A stretch of 64,000 nt of DNA from Streptomyces roseolilacinus (GTDB lineage Bacteria > Actinomycetota > Actinomycetes > Streptomycetales > Streptomycetaceae), in NCBI RefSeq assembly GCF_014649335.1, contig NZ_BMSV01000002.1, positions 186,001 to 250,000 of the forward strand, in the 5' to 3' direction. Position 1 is the stretch's first letter. Each line of letters starts with the position of its first letter. The notes beneath the pieces are model-generated. The model saw nothing but the letters and a program-made list of their open reading frames with translations. It ran no database searches and was not told where the DNA came from. Made by a program: the position numbers and the translations under genes. Shown piece after piece: positions 7,793 to 16,050 of this stretch.

Positions 7793-9820
7793 GTGCTTCC
7801 GATACCCCAACAGCCTTTCCCGGCAGCCGCGATGGGCCACATGGTCGTCTGCGGTGACGACGCGCTGGCCGACCGCCTCGCGCGCGAGCTGAACGACGTG
7901 TACCGGGAGCGGGTGACCCTCGTCGTCTCCGGCCGCCCCACCGCCGCCCCGCGGGACCCCGACCGCCGCGCCGGCGGCCTGGGCGGCGGCGCCCTCGCCC
8001 TGTTCGGCCGCCTCTCCGCCGCGATGACCCGCCCCGCCGCCGGGGACGGGCGCGCCGGTGCGGGGCCCGCGCGGGGCCCCGCCGTCCCCCGGAGCCCCGA
8101 CCCGTACGACACGCTCGGCGGCCAGGGCCTGCGGTGGGCCGTCCGCGTCGTCGAGGTGGCGGAGGCGGACGAGGCGGCGCTCGTCGAGGCCGGCGTCGAG
8201 CAGGCGGCCGCGCTCGCCCTGGTCCACGGGGACGACGAGACCAACATCCGCACCGCCCTGCTCGCCCGCCGCCTCAACCCGCGGCTGCGCCTCGTCATCC
8301 GCATGTACAACCGCAAGCTCGGCCAGCACCTGGAGCAACTCCTCGACCAGGCCGCCGCCGTCGCCACGCCCGGCATCGACCCGGAGGCCCTGGACGCCTC
8401 CACCACCGTCCTGTCCGACGCCGACACCGCCGCGCCCGCGCTCGCCGCCACCGCCGTCGCCGGCACCAGCAAGATCGTCCACGCGGACGGGCTGCTGCTG
8501 CGCGCCGTCGAGCGCACCCCTCCGGGCCCCGGCGAGGTCGCCGACCCGGGGCTGTGCACCCTCGCCCTGCTGTCGTCCACGGCCACCGACCCGGCCGGCA
8601 GCGACGGCACCGACAGCAGCGGCGACCAGGGCCCCCGGCTGCTCCCCGACGACCGGGCCGTCGCCACCGCCACCGGACGCGGCACCGTCGCCCTGGAGGC
8701 CGTCAGCTACGCCGGTCCGACCCTCCCCGCGGCCCGGCTGTCCCCTCCGTGCGTGCCGTTCGCGTCGCTGTTCTCACGGCGGCTGCGCTGGTCGATCGCC
8801 GGCCTCGTCACCGCCGTCGCCGCCATCGCCGTGGCGTCCTGGCTCACCACGGACGACCACCCGCTGCACGCCGCGTACCTCACGCTGCTGGACATCTTCG
8901 CGATCGGCGAGCCCGCCCTGGAGTCCCCCGTCGAGCGGCAGGTCCTCCAGATGCTCTCCGGGTTCGTCGGGCTGCTCCTGCTGCCGATCCTCGTCGCCGC
9001 GCTCCTGGAGGCGCTGGGCACCTTCCGCAGCGCCACCTCCCTGCGCCGCCCGCCGCGCGGCCTGTCCGGCCACGTCGTGCTGCTCGGCCTCGGCAAGGTC
9101 GGCACCCGCGTCCTGACCCGGCTGCGGGAACTGGGCATCCCCGTCGTCTGCGTCGAGTCCGACCCCGACGCGCGGGGCGTCGCCACGGCGCGCCGCCTGC
9201 GCGTGCCCGTCGTCCTCGGCGACGTCACCGAGGAGGGCGTCCTGGAGGCCGCGCGCATCCACAAGGCGCGCTCCCTGCTCGCCCTGACGAGCCTCGACAT
9301 CACCAACCTGGAGGCCGTCCTGCACGCCCGCTCCGTCCGCCCGGACCTGCGCGTGGTGCTGCGGCTGTACGACGACGACATCGCGACCGCCGTGTACCGG
9401 ACCCTGCGCGCCGCGCACCCCGGGGCGCTCACCCGCAGCCGCAGCGTCTCCCACCTGGCCGCCCCCGCCTTCGCCGGCGCCATGATGGGCCGCCAGATCC
9501 TGGGCGCGATACCCGTGGAGCGGCGCGTCCTGCTGTTCGCCGCCGTCGTCGTCGCCGGCAACCCCGAGCTGGAGGGCCGCACCGTCGCCGAGGCGTTCCG
9601 GCCCGGCGCCTGGCGGGTGATCGCCCTGGACCCGAGCGCGCCCGGCGAGCGGCGCCCCGACCTGGCCGCCGTGCACCACGCCGCCGAGGACGGGCGCCCG
9701 GGCCTGGTCTGGGACCTCCACCCCGGCTACGTGCTGCGCCCCGAGGACCGCGTCGTGCTCGCCGCGACCCGCCGGGGCCTGGCCCAGCTGCTCGGCCGGG
9801 GCGGAGCGGCCACCCCCTGA
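7793..9820 (+). CDS. Two-RCK potassium-channel-like / TrkA-N NAD-binding membrane protein
   Basis: A 675-residue protein with a TrkA-N/RCK-like Rossmann domain at each end and a short membrane part between them. The N-terminal domain starts HMVVCGDDALADRLA near residue 16. Two membrane segments lie at about 330-350 and 382-407. The second domain starts with the clear dinucleotide motif VVLLGLGKVGTRVL near 427. The loop between the helices, where a potassium channel carries TVGYGD, has no such filter, so ion selectivity is doubtful. Low-complexity Ala/Thr stretches fill residues 70-110 and 200-300. The start is a GTG at 7793; Met14 is an alternative. A role in potassium or other cation homeostasis is the family expectation only. 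Confidence 0.85.
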   Translation: MLPIPQQPFPAAAMGHMVVCGDDALADRLARELNDVYRERVTLVVSGRPTAAPRDPDRRAGGLGGGALALFGRLSAAMTRPAAGDGRAGAGPARGPAVPRSPDPYDTLGGQGLRWAVRVVEVAEADEAALVEAGVEQAAALALVHGDDETNIRTALLARRLNPRLRLVIRMYNRKLGQHLEQLLDQAAAVATPGIDPEALDASTTVLSDADTAAPALAATAVAGTSKIVHADGLLLRAVERTPPGPGEVADPGLCTLALLSSTATDPAGSDGTDSSGDQGPRLLPDDRAVATATGRGTVALEAVSYAGPTLPAARLSPPCVPFASLFSRRLRWSIAGLVTAVAAIAVASWLTTDDHPLHAAYLTLLDIFAIGEPALESPVERQVLQMLSGFVGLLLLPILVAALLEALGTFRSATSLRRPPRGLSGHVVLLGLGKVGTRVLTRLRELGIPVVCVESDPDARGVATARRLRVPVVLGDVTEEGVLEAARIHKARSLLALTSLDITNLEAVLHARSVRPDLRVVLRLYDDDIATAVYRTLRAAHPGALTRSRSVSHLAAPAFAGAMMGRQILGAIPVERRVLLFAAVVVAGNPELEGRTVAEAFRPGAWRVIALDPSAPGERRPDLAAVHHAAEDGRPGLVWDLHPGYVLRPEDRVVLAATRRGLAQLLGRGGAATP

Positions 9821-9918
9821 CGGCGGCCGCGCGGCAGGTCACTAGGGTGGCCGGGGCCCCGGGCCCGGTCCCGGCCCCCGGCGGCCGGCAGGAAGCGGCG
9901 AGGTGTGGAGGAACGGCT

Positions 9919-10341
9919 GTGCTGATGACGGGGAAGATCCTGCGGTTCGACGAGGTGCGGGGCTACGGCTTCATCGTGCCCCGCGAAGGCGGCGAGGACG
10001 TCTTCATGCACGCGAACGACCTGGTGGACGAGAAGTACCTCTACCAGTCGGGACGCGAGGTGGAGTTCTACCTGGAGAAGGGCGACAAGGGCCCCAAGGC
10101 GTCGGAGATCCGCCTCGTGGACCGCGCCGCCCGCCGCGCGCCCGCCCCGCGCGCGGACCGGGAGGGCGACCTCGACGACCTCGACGACGACACCCTGGAC
10201 GTCCTCACCACCGCCGAGTTCCGGGCCGAGCTGACCGAGGCCCTCATCGAGGCGGACGGCACCCTGACCGCCGCCCAGCTCAAGCGGGTGCGCACCCGTG
10301 TCCTGGAGCTCGCCCGCGACCACGGCTGGGTCGAGGCGTAG
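9919..10341 (+). CDS. Cold-shock domain protein with C-terminal extension
   Basis: A 140-residue protein with an N-terminal cold-shock (OB-fold) domain over about residues 4-68. The RNA-binding motifs are GYGFIV (RNP1) and VFMHAND (RNP2). Then come an Arg/Ala/Asp-rich linker and a helical tail of about 55 residues containing TAEFRAELTEALIEADGTLTAAQ-type sequence. Such proteins bind single-stranded RNA or DNA as chaperones. The GTG at 9919 sits seven bases after GGAGG; the ATG two codons later is too far from it. Canonical cold-shock proteins are about 67 residues, so the tail is the distinguishing part. A hairpin follows at 10353. Confidence 0.9.
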   Translation: MLMTGKILRFDEVRGYGFIVPREGGEDVFMHANDLVDEKYLYQSGREVEFYLEKGDKGPKASEIRLVDRAARRAPAPRADREGDLDDLDDDTLDVLTTAEFRAELTEALIEADGTLTAAQLKRVRTRVLELARDHGWVEA

Positions 10342-10352
10342 GCGGTTTCCCA

Positions 10353-10379
10353 CCGGGGGGCCGATCGCCCGCCCCCCGG
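10353..10379 (+). terminator. Hairpin downstream of cold-shock gene
   Basis: CCGGGGGGC (10353-10361) pairs perfectly with GCCCCCCGG (10371-10379) around a 9-base loop, beginning 12 bases after the stop codon. Confidence 0.55.
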
Positions 10380-10494
10380 CCCGGACCCGTGCCCTGACCT
10401 GCGGATGTTGCGTCGGCCGGAATCTGTGGAACACATGCCGCCGGAGGCGCGGCGCGCGAGGCGCCGGTGTGCGGACACGCGAAGGGACGAGGCG

Positions 10495-12177
10495 ATGCGC
10501 GGCGGACGGAAGGGCGGGCCGGGGGGCCGGCGGCGGGTCGCGGTGGCCGTCGCCGCGCTGGCGCTGGCCGCCACCGCGGTGTCGGTGCCGCCCGCGTCCG
10601 GCTCCGGTACGGGTTCCGGCACCGCGTCCGGCCCGGGCACCGCGTCCGGCTCCGGCTCCGGGGGCGAGACGGTGCGCACCGAGTCGGGCCGGGTGCGGGG
10701 TGTCCGCGCGGGGGAGCACACGGTCTTCTACGGGATCCCCTACGCGGGACCGCCCACGGGGGCGCACCGCTGGGCCCCGCCCCGCCCGGCCGCCCGGTGG
10801 TCCGGGGTGCGGGACGCCACGAAACCGGGCCCGCTGTGCCCGCAGGTGCCGTCCTCGTACGCGCCGATCTCCAGCGAGGAGGAGGACTGCCTCGTCCTCA
10901 ACGTGACCACCCCGCCCCGGGCCGCCCGCCGCCCGGCGCCCGTGCTCGTGTGGATCCACGGGGACGGGGCGGTGGGCGGCGGCGTGTTCTCCGACGGGCG
11001 CCGCCTCGCCGCCCGGGGCCTGGTCGTGGTGACCGTCAACTACCGCCTGGGCGTCTTCGGCGCGCTGGCGCTGCCGGGCCTGGAGGGCTCGGGGACGTTC
11101 GGCCTGCAGGACCAGCAGGCGGCGCTGGCCTGGGTCCGGCGCAACGCCGCCGCGTTCGGCGGCGACCCGGCGAACGTGACGGTGGCGGGTGTCTCGTTCG
11201 GTGCCGCCGCCATCGCCGGGCACCTGACGGCGCCCGGTTCGCGGGGCCTGTTCGACCGGGCCGTGATGGCGAGCGGCGAGGGGGTGATGGACATGCCGGC
11301 CGGGGCCATGGGCCCGGGCGTGCCGGGCTACCCGTGGTACGTCTGGCGCACCGGCCGCGAGATGGAGGACATCACCACCGAGATGACCGCCCCGCTCGGC
11401 TGCGGCGGCCGGGACCCCGACCGCGTCCTGCGGTGCCTGAGGGCCCTGCCGGTGAAACGGATCCTCCAGGTCCCGCACATCATGAACGCCTTCCAGGCGT
11501 TCGGGTACGGCAACGCGACCCTGCCGGAACCGCCGCCCGAGGCGCTGGAGGCCGGCCGGTTCCACCGGGTGCCCGTGCTGTCCGGCGCGACGCGCGACGA
11601 GCACCGCACCTTCGTCGGGATGCTCCACGACGCGGTGGGGAAGCCCTTCACCGAGGCGGACTACCGGGGGGCGCTGCGCACCGCGTTCGGCCCGCACGCG
11701 CCGCGCGTCCTGGCCGAGTACCCGACGGCGGACTTCCCCTCGCCGGGCCTCGCCTGGGCGACGGTGGTCACCGACCGCATGTGGGCGCGCGGCACCGAGG
11801 CGCAGCACCGCCTGCTCGGCCGCCACGTCCCCACGTACGCCTACGAGTTCGCCGACCGCGACGCCCCGATGTTCCTGCCGCTGCCGGGCCGGTTCGACTT
11901 CGGCGCGTACCACGCGGGCGACCTGCCCTACCTGTTCGAGGACGACCAGGCGGAGCCGCTGTTCACCCCGGCGCAGCGGAGGCTGGCCGCGACGATGACC
12001 GCGTACTGGGCGGCGTTCGCCGAGGCCGGCGACCCCAACGCGCCCGGCCTGCCCGAGTGGCACCGGTACCGGCCGTCCGGCCGCCCGGCGTACACCCAGT
12101 CGCTGGCACCCGACCGGATCGGCCCGGTCGACTACCACCGCGAGCACCGCCTGGACTTCTGGTCCCGCCTGCCCTGA
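10495..12177 (+). CDS. Secreted type-B carboxylesterase/lipase family protein
   Basis: A 560-residue alpha/beta-hydrolase with a signal-peptide-like N-terminus (RRRVAVAVAALALAATAVSV) followed by a Gly/Ser/Thr linker. Type-B carboxylesterase motifs follow: VFYGIPYAGPPTG, EDCLVLNV, the oxyanion region WIHGDGA, FGLQDQQAALAWV, and the nucleophile elbow VAGVSFGAAA carrying the catalytic Ser. Acidic and His members are probably in ATRDEHRTF and FGAYHAGDLPYLF. The oxyanion motif reads HGDG where HGGG is usual. The ATG at 10495 is chosen because it begins the signal peptide and follows GGACGAGG. The substrate is unknown (para-nitrobenzyl-esterase-like). It converges on a small gene at 12223. Confidence 0.9.
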   Translation: MRGGRKGGPGGRRRVAVAVAALALAATAVSVPPASGSGTGSGTASGPGTASGSGSGGETVRTESGRVRGVRAGEHTVFYGIPYAGPPTGAHRWAPPRPAARWSGVRDATKPGPLCPQVPSSYAPISSEEEDCLVLNVTTPPRAARRPAPVLVWIHGDGAVGGGVFSDGRRLAARGLVVVTVNYRLGVFGALALPGLEGSGTFGLQDQQAALAWVRRNAAAFGGDPANVTVAGVSFGAAAIAGHLTAPGSRGLFDRAVMASGEGVMDMPAGAMGPGVPGYPWYVWRTGREMEDITTEMTAPLGCGGRDPDRVLRCLRALPVKRILQVPHIMNAFQAFGYGNATLPEPPPEALEAGRFHRVPVLSGATRDEHRTFVGMLHDAVGKPFTEADYRGALRTAFGPHAPRVLAEYPTADFPSPGLAWATVVTDRMWARGTEAQHRLLGRHVPTYAYEFADRDAPMFLPLPGRFDFGAYHAGDLPYLFEDDQAEPLFTPAQRRLAATMTAYWAAFAEAGDPNAPGLPEWHRYRPSGRPAYTQSLAPDRIGPVDYHREHRLDFWSRLP

Positions 12178-12222
12178 ACCGGGCGGACCGCCGCGCCGCC
12201 GCGGGCCGGGCGGGGCGGTGTC

Positions 12223-12462
12223 CTACGGGGCGCCGGGCGCCGTGTCGTCGCGCAGCCCGGCCGCCAGCCGGAGCAGCCGCGCCTCGTTCCCCGCGAAGCC
12301 CGCCCGGCGCAGCGCCTCGTCGGCCTCGGCCAGGGGCGACGCGAGGTACATCCCGGCCGCGGGGGCGAGGCCCGGATCGGCCAGGACGGCCCGAGCGGTC
12401 TCCACCAGGCGGAGGTAGGCCTGTGCCGCCGCGCGTTCGGACGCCGTGGGGGTGGTGGTCAT
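12223..12462 (-). CDS. Small protein of unknown function (79 aa)
   Basis: A 79-residue, mainly helical, Ala/Leu/Arg-rich protein starting MTTTPTASERAAAQAYLRLVE. I recognise no domain, signal peptide or membrane segment. The ATG at 12462 is preceded by AGGGAGCGAGAG, a good ribosome site, and third codon positions are G/C as expected of coding sequence. It lies 56 bases downstream of the NUDIX gene on the same strand and may be co-transcribed with it. Confidence 0.6.
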   Translation of the reverse strand: MTTTPTASERAAAQAYLRLVETARAVLADPGLAPAAGMYLASPLAEADEALRRAGFAGNEARLLRLAAGLRDDTAPGAP

Positions 12463-12518
12463 CTCTCGCTCCCTGTCGACGGGTCGGTCCGTCCCACTCT
12501 CGCCCATGGCACTGACAC

Positions 12519-12998
12519 TCAGGGCGCGCCCCGTCCGCGCAGGTGCTCCGCCAGCCGCTCCACGAACACCCGCTGGCCGGCCACCAGCCGCTCGGCGGCC
12601 TCCTCCGGCGTGCACCAGGCGACCCGGTCGACCTCCGGGAACGTCCGCGTCACGCCCGACCCGCGCGGCCACTCCATGGTGAACGTGCCCGGCACCACCA
12701 GCGCCGGATCGAGGTCGCCCTCCACGGCCCACGCCGCGACCACCTTGCCGCCGGCCTGCCGCGCCTCCCCGAGGGGCACCGGCTCACCGTCCGGCACGGG
12801 CAGGCCCAGCTCCTCGGTGAACTCGCGGCGGGCGGCCGCCAGCGCCGTCTCGTCGTCCGCGTACTCACCCTTCGGCACCGTCCAGGCCCCCGCGTCCCGC
12901 GCCGCCCAGTAGGGGCCGCCCATGTGCGCGACGAGCACCTCCAGCCGGCCGCCGGAGGTACGGAACACCAGCAGCCCCGCGCTGCGCCTCACCACCAT
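12519..12998 (-). CDS. NUDIX hydrolase
   Basis: A 159-residue pyrophosphohydrolase with a complete NUDIX box, from GEYADDE through RREFTEELGL (Gx5Ex7REUxEExGU), at about residues 44-66. The N-terminal strand SAGLLVFR and AWTVPKGEY fit the NUDIX fold. The enzyme cleaves a nucleoside diphosphate linked to another moiety; the specific substrate is not evident. The start is the ATG at 12998. It is divergent from the uracil-DNA glycosylase gene with 52 bases between the starts, so both may share a control region. Confidence 0.93.
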   Translation of the reverse strand: MVVRRSAGLLVFRTSGGRLEVLVAHMGGPYWAARDAGAWTVPKGEYADDETALAAARREFTEELGLPVPDGEPVPLGEARQAGGKVVAAWAVEGDLDPALVVPGTFTMEWPRGSGVTRTFPEVDRVAWCTPEEAAERLVAGQRVFVERLAEHLRGRGAP

Positions 12999-13050
12999 GC
13001 GCGCCAGTCTGCCCGCCGCGCCCGGCGGCGCCGCGCTACCGTCGACGGGT

Positions 13051-13920
13051 ATGGGACAGGACCACCCCGACAGCCCCGCCCACCCCGACAGCCCCGCCCC
13101 TCCCGGCGGCCCCGCTCACCCCGGCGGCCCCCGGGGCCCGGCCGCCCCCGGCCGGCGCGGCGGGCCGGACGATCCGGACTTCCCCGCCCGCACGGCACCG
13201 CGGGCCCCCTCGCTCGACCGCCTCGACGCGGCCGTGGTCCGCTGCCGGGCCTGCCCCCGCCTGGTCGAATGGCGCGAGCGGGTCGGCCGCGAGGGGCGCC
13301 GCGCGTACGCCGGCTGGGACTACTGGGCCCGCCCCGTCCCCGGCTTCGGCCCGGACGACGCGGCCCTGCTCGTCGTGGGCCTCGCCCCCGCGGCACACGG
13401 CGGCAACCGCACGGGCCGCATGTTCACCGGAGACCGCTCCGGCGACGTGCTGTACGCCGCGCTGCACCGCCTCGGCCTCGCCGGCCAGGCCGAGGCGACC
13501 TCCCGGGACGACGGGCTGCGCCTGCACGGGGTGCGGGTCACCGCCCCCGTCCACTGCGCGCCGCCCGACAACCGGCCCACGCCCGCGGAGCGCGACACCT
13601 GCCGCCCCTGGCTGGCCCGGGAGCTGGACCTGCTGCGGCCCACCGTCCGCGCCCTGGTCGTGCTGGGCGCCTTCGGCTGGCAGGCGGTACTCCCGGCGCT
13701 CGCCGCGGCGGGCTGGTCGGTGCCGCGCCCGAGGCCCCGGTTCGCGCACGGCGCCCGGGTGCGGCTCCCGGCGGCCGGTGGCGGGCCGGACCTGGAACTG
13801 TTCGGCTGCTACCACGTCAGCCAACGCAACACGTTCACCGGCCGGCTCACCCCGGACATGCTGACGGACGTCCTGGGCGCCGCCGCCCGCGCCGCCGGGC
13901 TCCCGGCGGCTACGCCGTGA
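13051..13920 (+). CDS. Family-5 (UdgB-like) uracil-DNA glycosylase
   Basis: A 289-residue base-excision-repair glycosylase. The UdgB motif GLAPAAHGGNRTGRMFTGD and the C-terminal HVSQRNT motif are diagnostic. Four cysteines suited to an iron-sulfur cluster are visible: Cys65 and Cys68 (CRAC), one in VHCAPPDN and one in RDTCRPW. The first 50 residues are a Pro/Gly/His low-complexity tail with PDSPAHPDSPAPP repeats, absent from the catalytic core. The ATG at 13051 has no ribosome site but lies eight bases after TACCGT, a plausible minus-10 element, so translation may be leaderless. Its 3' end overlaps that of the convergent GntR gene by 11 bases. Confidence 0.92.
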   Translation: MGQDHPDSPAHPDSPAPPGGPAHPGGPRGPAAPGRRGGPDDPDFPARTAPRAPSLDRLDAAVVRCRACPRLVEWRERVGREGRRAYAGWDYWARPVPGFGPDDAALLVVGLAPAAHGGNRTGRMFTGDRSGDVLYAALHRLGLAGQAEATSRDDGLRLHGVRVTAPVHCAPPDNRPTPAERDTCRPWLARELDLLRPTVRALVVLGAFGWQAVLPALAAAGWSVPRPRPRFAHGARVRLPAAGGGPDLELFGCYHVSQRNTFTGRLTPDMLTDVLGAAARAAGLPAATP

Positions 13921-14647
13921 ACTCGTAGGTGAGCGGCGCGGACTGCGGGGCGAAGCGGATGTCGGTCACCTCCAGCACGTGGCCGTGCTGGTCCTGCACC
14001 TCGCGGTGCACCGTCAGGTACGCGGCGACCGCCGGCAGGCCCACCCCGATCGACTCGCGGCGCGTCAGCCGCAGCCCCGCCCGGTGCATCCACCGGTACG
14101 CCGGCCGCAGGTCCGGGCGGCGCCCCGGCCGCGCGTCCGCCCGTCGGTAGCGCCCCAGTTCGGGCACCTCGGCCAGCGCGTACCGGGAGAAGCGGGAGAC
14201 CGCCCCGTGCTCCAGCGCGCCGTCCGGCCCCAGCACCCGGTGCCGGTGGACGAGCGTCGGCTCGCCGGGCAGCAGCCCCAGCGCCTCCGCCGTCCCCGCG
14301 GGCGCCGGCTCCCAGCCGAGCGCCGCCTCCACCACCCGGTCCGGTCCGCCCACGCCGACGGGGAACTCCAGCAGCCCGGGCGCCAGTGCCGGTCCCGGCC
14401 CGGCCGCCGCCGGCTCCGCCGGGGCGGCGTAGGTGCCGCGCCGCTCGGTGACCACCAGCCGCTCGTCGCGCAGCAGCCGCAGCGCGTTGCGCACGGTCTG
14501 CCGGTTCACCCCGAAGCGGTGGACCAGGGAGCGCTCGGACGGGAGCCGGGAGCCCGGCGCGATCCGCCCCCCGGTGAGGTCGTCGCGGAGCGCGGTCGCG
14601 ACCTGGAGGTAGAGGGGGAGTGCGGGGGAGGTGTGGGGTCCAGTCAT
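13910..14647 (-). CDS. GntR family (HutC/UTRA) transcriptional regulator
   Basis: A 245-residue repressor-type regulator. A winged-helix domain covers about residues 8-75 (LYLQVATALRDDLTGGRIAPGSRLPSE, then NRQTVRNALRLL). A UTRA effector-binding domain follows from about 90 to the end (LVHRHRVLGPDGALEHG, RRESIGVGLPAVAAYL). UTRA domains bind small metabolites, often phosphorylated sugars or histidine-type ligands. The ATG at 14647 follows GAGGG by eight bases. It is divergent from the alcohol dehydrogenase gene, whose promoter carries the GntR-like site at 14714-14725, so control of that gene and of itself is likely. Confidence 0.9.
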   Translation of the reverse strand: MTGPHTSPALPLYLQVATALRDDLTGGRIAPGSRLPSERSLVHRFGVNRQTVRNALRLLRDERLVVTERRGTYAAPAEPAAAGPGPALAPGLLEFPVGVGGPDRVVEAALGWEPAPAGTAEALGLLPGEPTLVHRHRVLGPDGALEHGAVSRFSRYALAEVPELGRYRRADARPGRRPDLRPAYRWMHRAGLRLTRRESIGVGLPAVAAYLTVHREVQDQHGHVLEVTDIRFAPQSAPLTYEFTA

Positions 14648-14707
14648 GTTTCAACCCTCAATTTTCGCTGAGCGTAGCCGAGTGAGCCGTGTCGGTGAGC
14701 ACATCCC

Positions 14708-14725
14708 TATCATTGGTCTAAACCT
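14708..14725 (+). promoter_or_regulatory. Promoter element with GntR/DasR-like operator
   Basis: TATCAT (14708-14713), a near-consensus minus-10 hexamer, runs into TGGTCTAAACCT (14714-14725), an inverted repeat of GGTnTAnACC form. This resembles the sites of HutC-subfamily GntR regulators such as DasR (TGGTCTAGACCA). It lies between the divergent GntR and dehydrogenase genes. No clear minus-35 element is present. Confidence 0.5.
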
Positions 14726-14847
14726 GCTGGGAAGACGGACCCCGGCATTCCCGCCCACTCCCGGTGAACTCTGGCCGAAACGGATTCGCCGCGACGGCCC
14801 CCGGGTACCCGGCCACCGCCATGCACCGAGGGAAGGAGAAGGTCGCC

Positions 14848-16038
14848 ATGAGGGCCGTCACCTGGCACGGGAAGCGCGACGTCCGCGTGGACGAGGTCCC
14901 GGACCCGCGCATCGAGCAGCCCACGGACGCGATCCTGCGCGTCACCTCCACCGGGCTGTGCGGGTCCGACCTCCACCTCTACGAGGTCCTCGCTCCCTTC
15001 ATGAACCCCGGCGACATCCTGGGCCACGAACCCATCGGCATCGTCGAGGAGGTCGGCCCCGAGGTGCCGCACCTCCGCCCCGGCGACCGCGTGGTGGTCC
15101 CCTTCCAGATCGCCTGCGGCCACTGCTGGATGTGCGAGCGCGGCCTGCCCACCCAGTGCGAGACCACCCAGGTCTCCGAGGAGGGCTCGGGCGCCGCGCT
15201 GTTCGGGTACTCCCGGCTCTACGGCTCCGTGCCCGGCGCCCAGGCCGAGTACCTGCGCGTCCCGCAGGCGCAGTACGGCCCGATCAAGGTCCCCGAGGGC
15301 CCGTCCGACGACCGGTTCCTCTACCTCTCCGACGTGCTGCCGACCGCCTGGCAGGCCGTCCGGTACGCCGACGTGCCACCCGGGGGCTCCCTCGCCGTCC
15401 TCGGCCTCGGTCCGATCGGCGAGATGAGCTGCCGCATCGCCCTCCACCAGGGCGTGGAGCGGGTCATCGGCATCGACCTCGTGCCCGAGCGCCTCGGCCG
15501 CGCCCGCCTGCGCGGCGTGGAGGTCTTCGACCTCTCCGCCTACGACGGGCAGGACGACCTGATCGCCGCCGTCCGGGAGGCCACCGGCGGCCGCGGCCCG
15601 GACGCCGTCGTCGACGCCGTCGGCACCGAGGCCCACGGCAGCCCGGTCGCCAAGGCCCAGCAGCAGGCCGCCACGCTCCTCCCGCGCGCCTGGGCGGCCA
15701 AACTCCACCAGAAGGTCGGCACCGACCGGCTCGCCGCGCTGTACCTGGCCATCGACCTCGTGCGGCGCGGCGGCACCATCTCCCTCAGCGGCGTCTACGG
15801 CGGGGCCGCCGACCCGCTGCCGATGCTCACCCTCTTCGACAAGCAGATCCAGCTGCGCATGGGCCAGGCCAACGTCCGCCGCTGGGTCGACGACATCCTG
15901 CCGCTGCTGACCGACGAGGACCCCCTCGGCGTGGACACCTTCGCCACGCACCACCTGCCGCTCTCCGACGCGCCGCACGCCTACCGCATGTTCCAGCGCA
16001 AGGAGGACGGCGTCAGCAAGATCGTCATGCGGCCCTGA
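14848..16038 (+). CDS. Zinc-dependent alcohol dehydrogenase
   Basis: A 396-residue medium-chain dehydrogenase. Catalytic zinc ligands are Cys38 (GLCGSD) and His60-Glu61 (GHEP). The structural zinc set Cys90, Cys93, Cys96 and Cys104 is complete. The cofactor motif VLGLGPIG lies at about residues 187-194. Overall it resembles the threonine/formaldehyde-dehydrogenase-like branch (FMNPGDILGHEPIGIVEEVG), but the substrate is unknown. The ATG at 14848 follows AAGGAGAAGG; open sequence upstream to 14764 is leader. It is probably controlled from the GntR-like site about 125 bases upstream. It converges on the flavoprotein gene with 12 bases between stops. Confidence 0.93.
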   Translation: MRAVTWHGKRDVRVDEVPDPRIEQPTDAILRVTSTGLCGSDLHLYEVLAPFMNPGDILGHEPIGIVEEVGPEVPHLRPGDRVVVPFQIACGHCWMCERGLPTQCETTQVSEEGSGAALFGYSRLYGSVPGAQAEYLRVPQAQYGPIKVPEGPSDDRFLYLSDVLPTAWQAVRYADVPPGGSLAVLGLGPIGEMSCRIALHQGVERVIGIDLVPERLGRARLRGVEVFDLSAYDGQDDLIAAVREATGGRGPDAVVDAVGTEAHGSPVAKAQQQAATLLPRAWAAKLHQKVGTDRLAALYLAIDLVRRGGTISLSGVYGGAADPLPMLTLFDKQIQLRMGQANVRRWVDDILPLLTDEDPLGVDTFATHHLPLSDAPHAYRMFQRKEDGVSKIVMRP

Positions 16039-16050
16039 GCCGGCGCGCCG

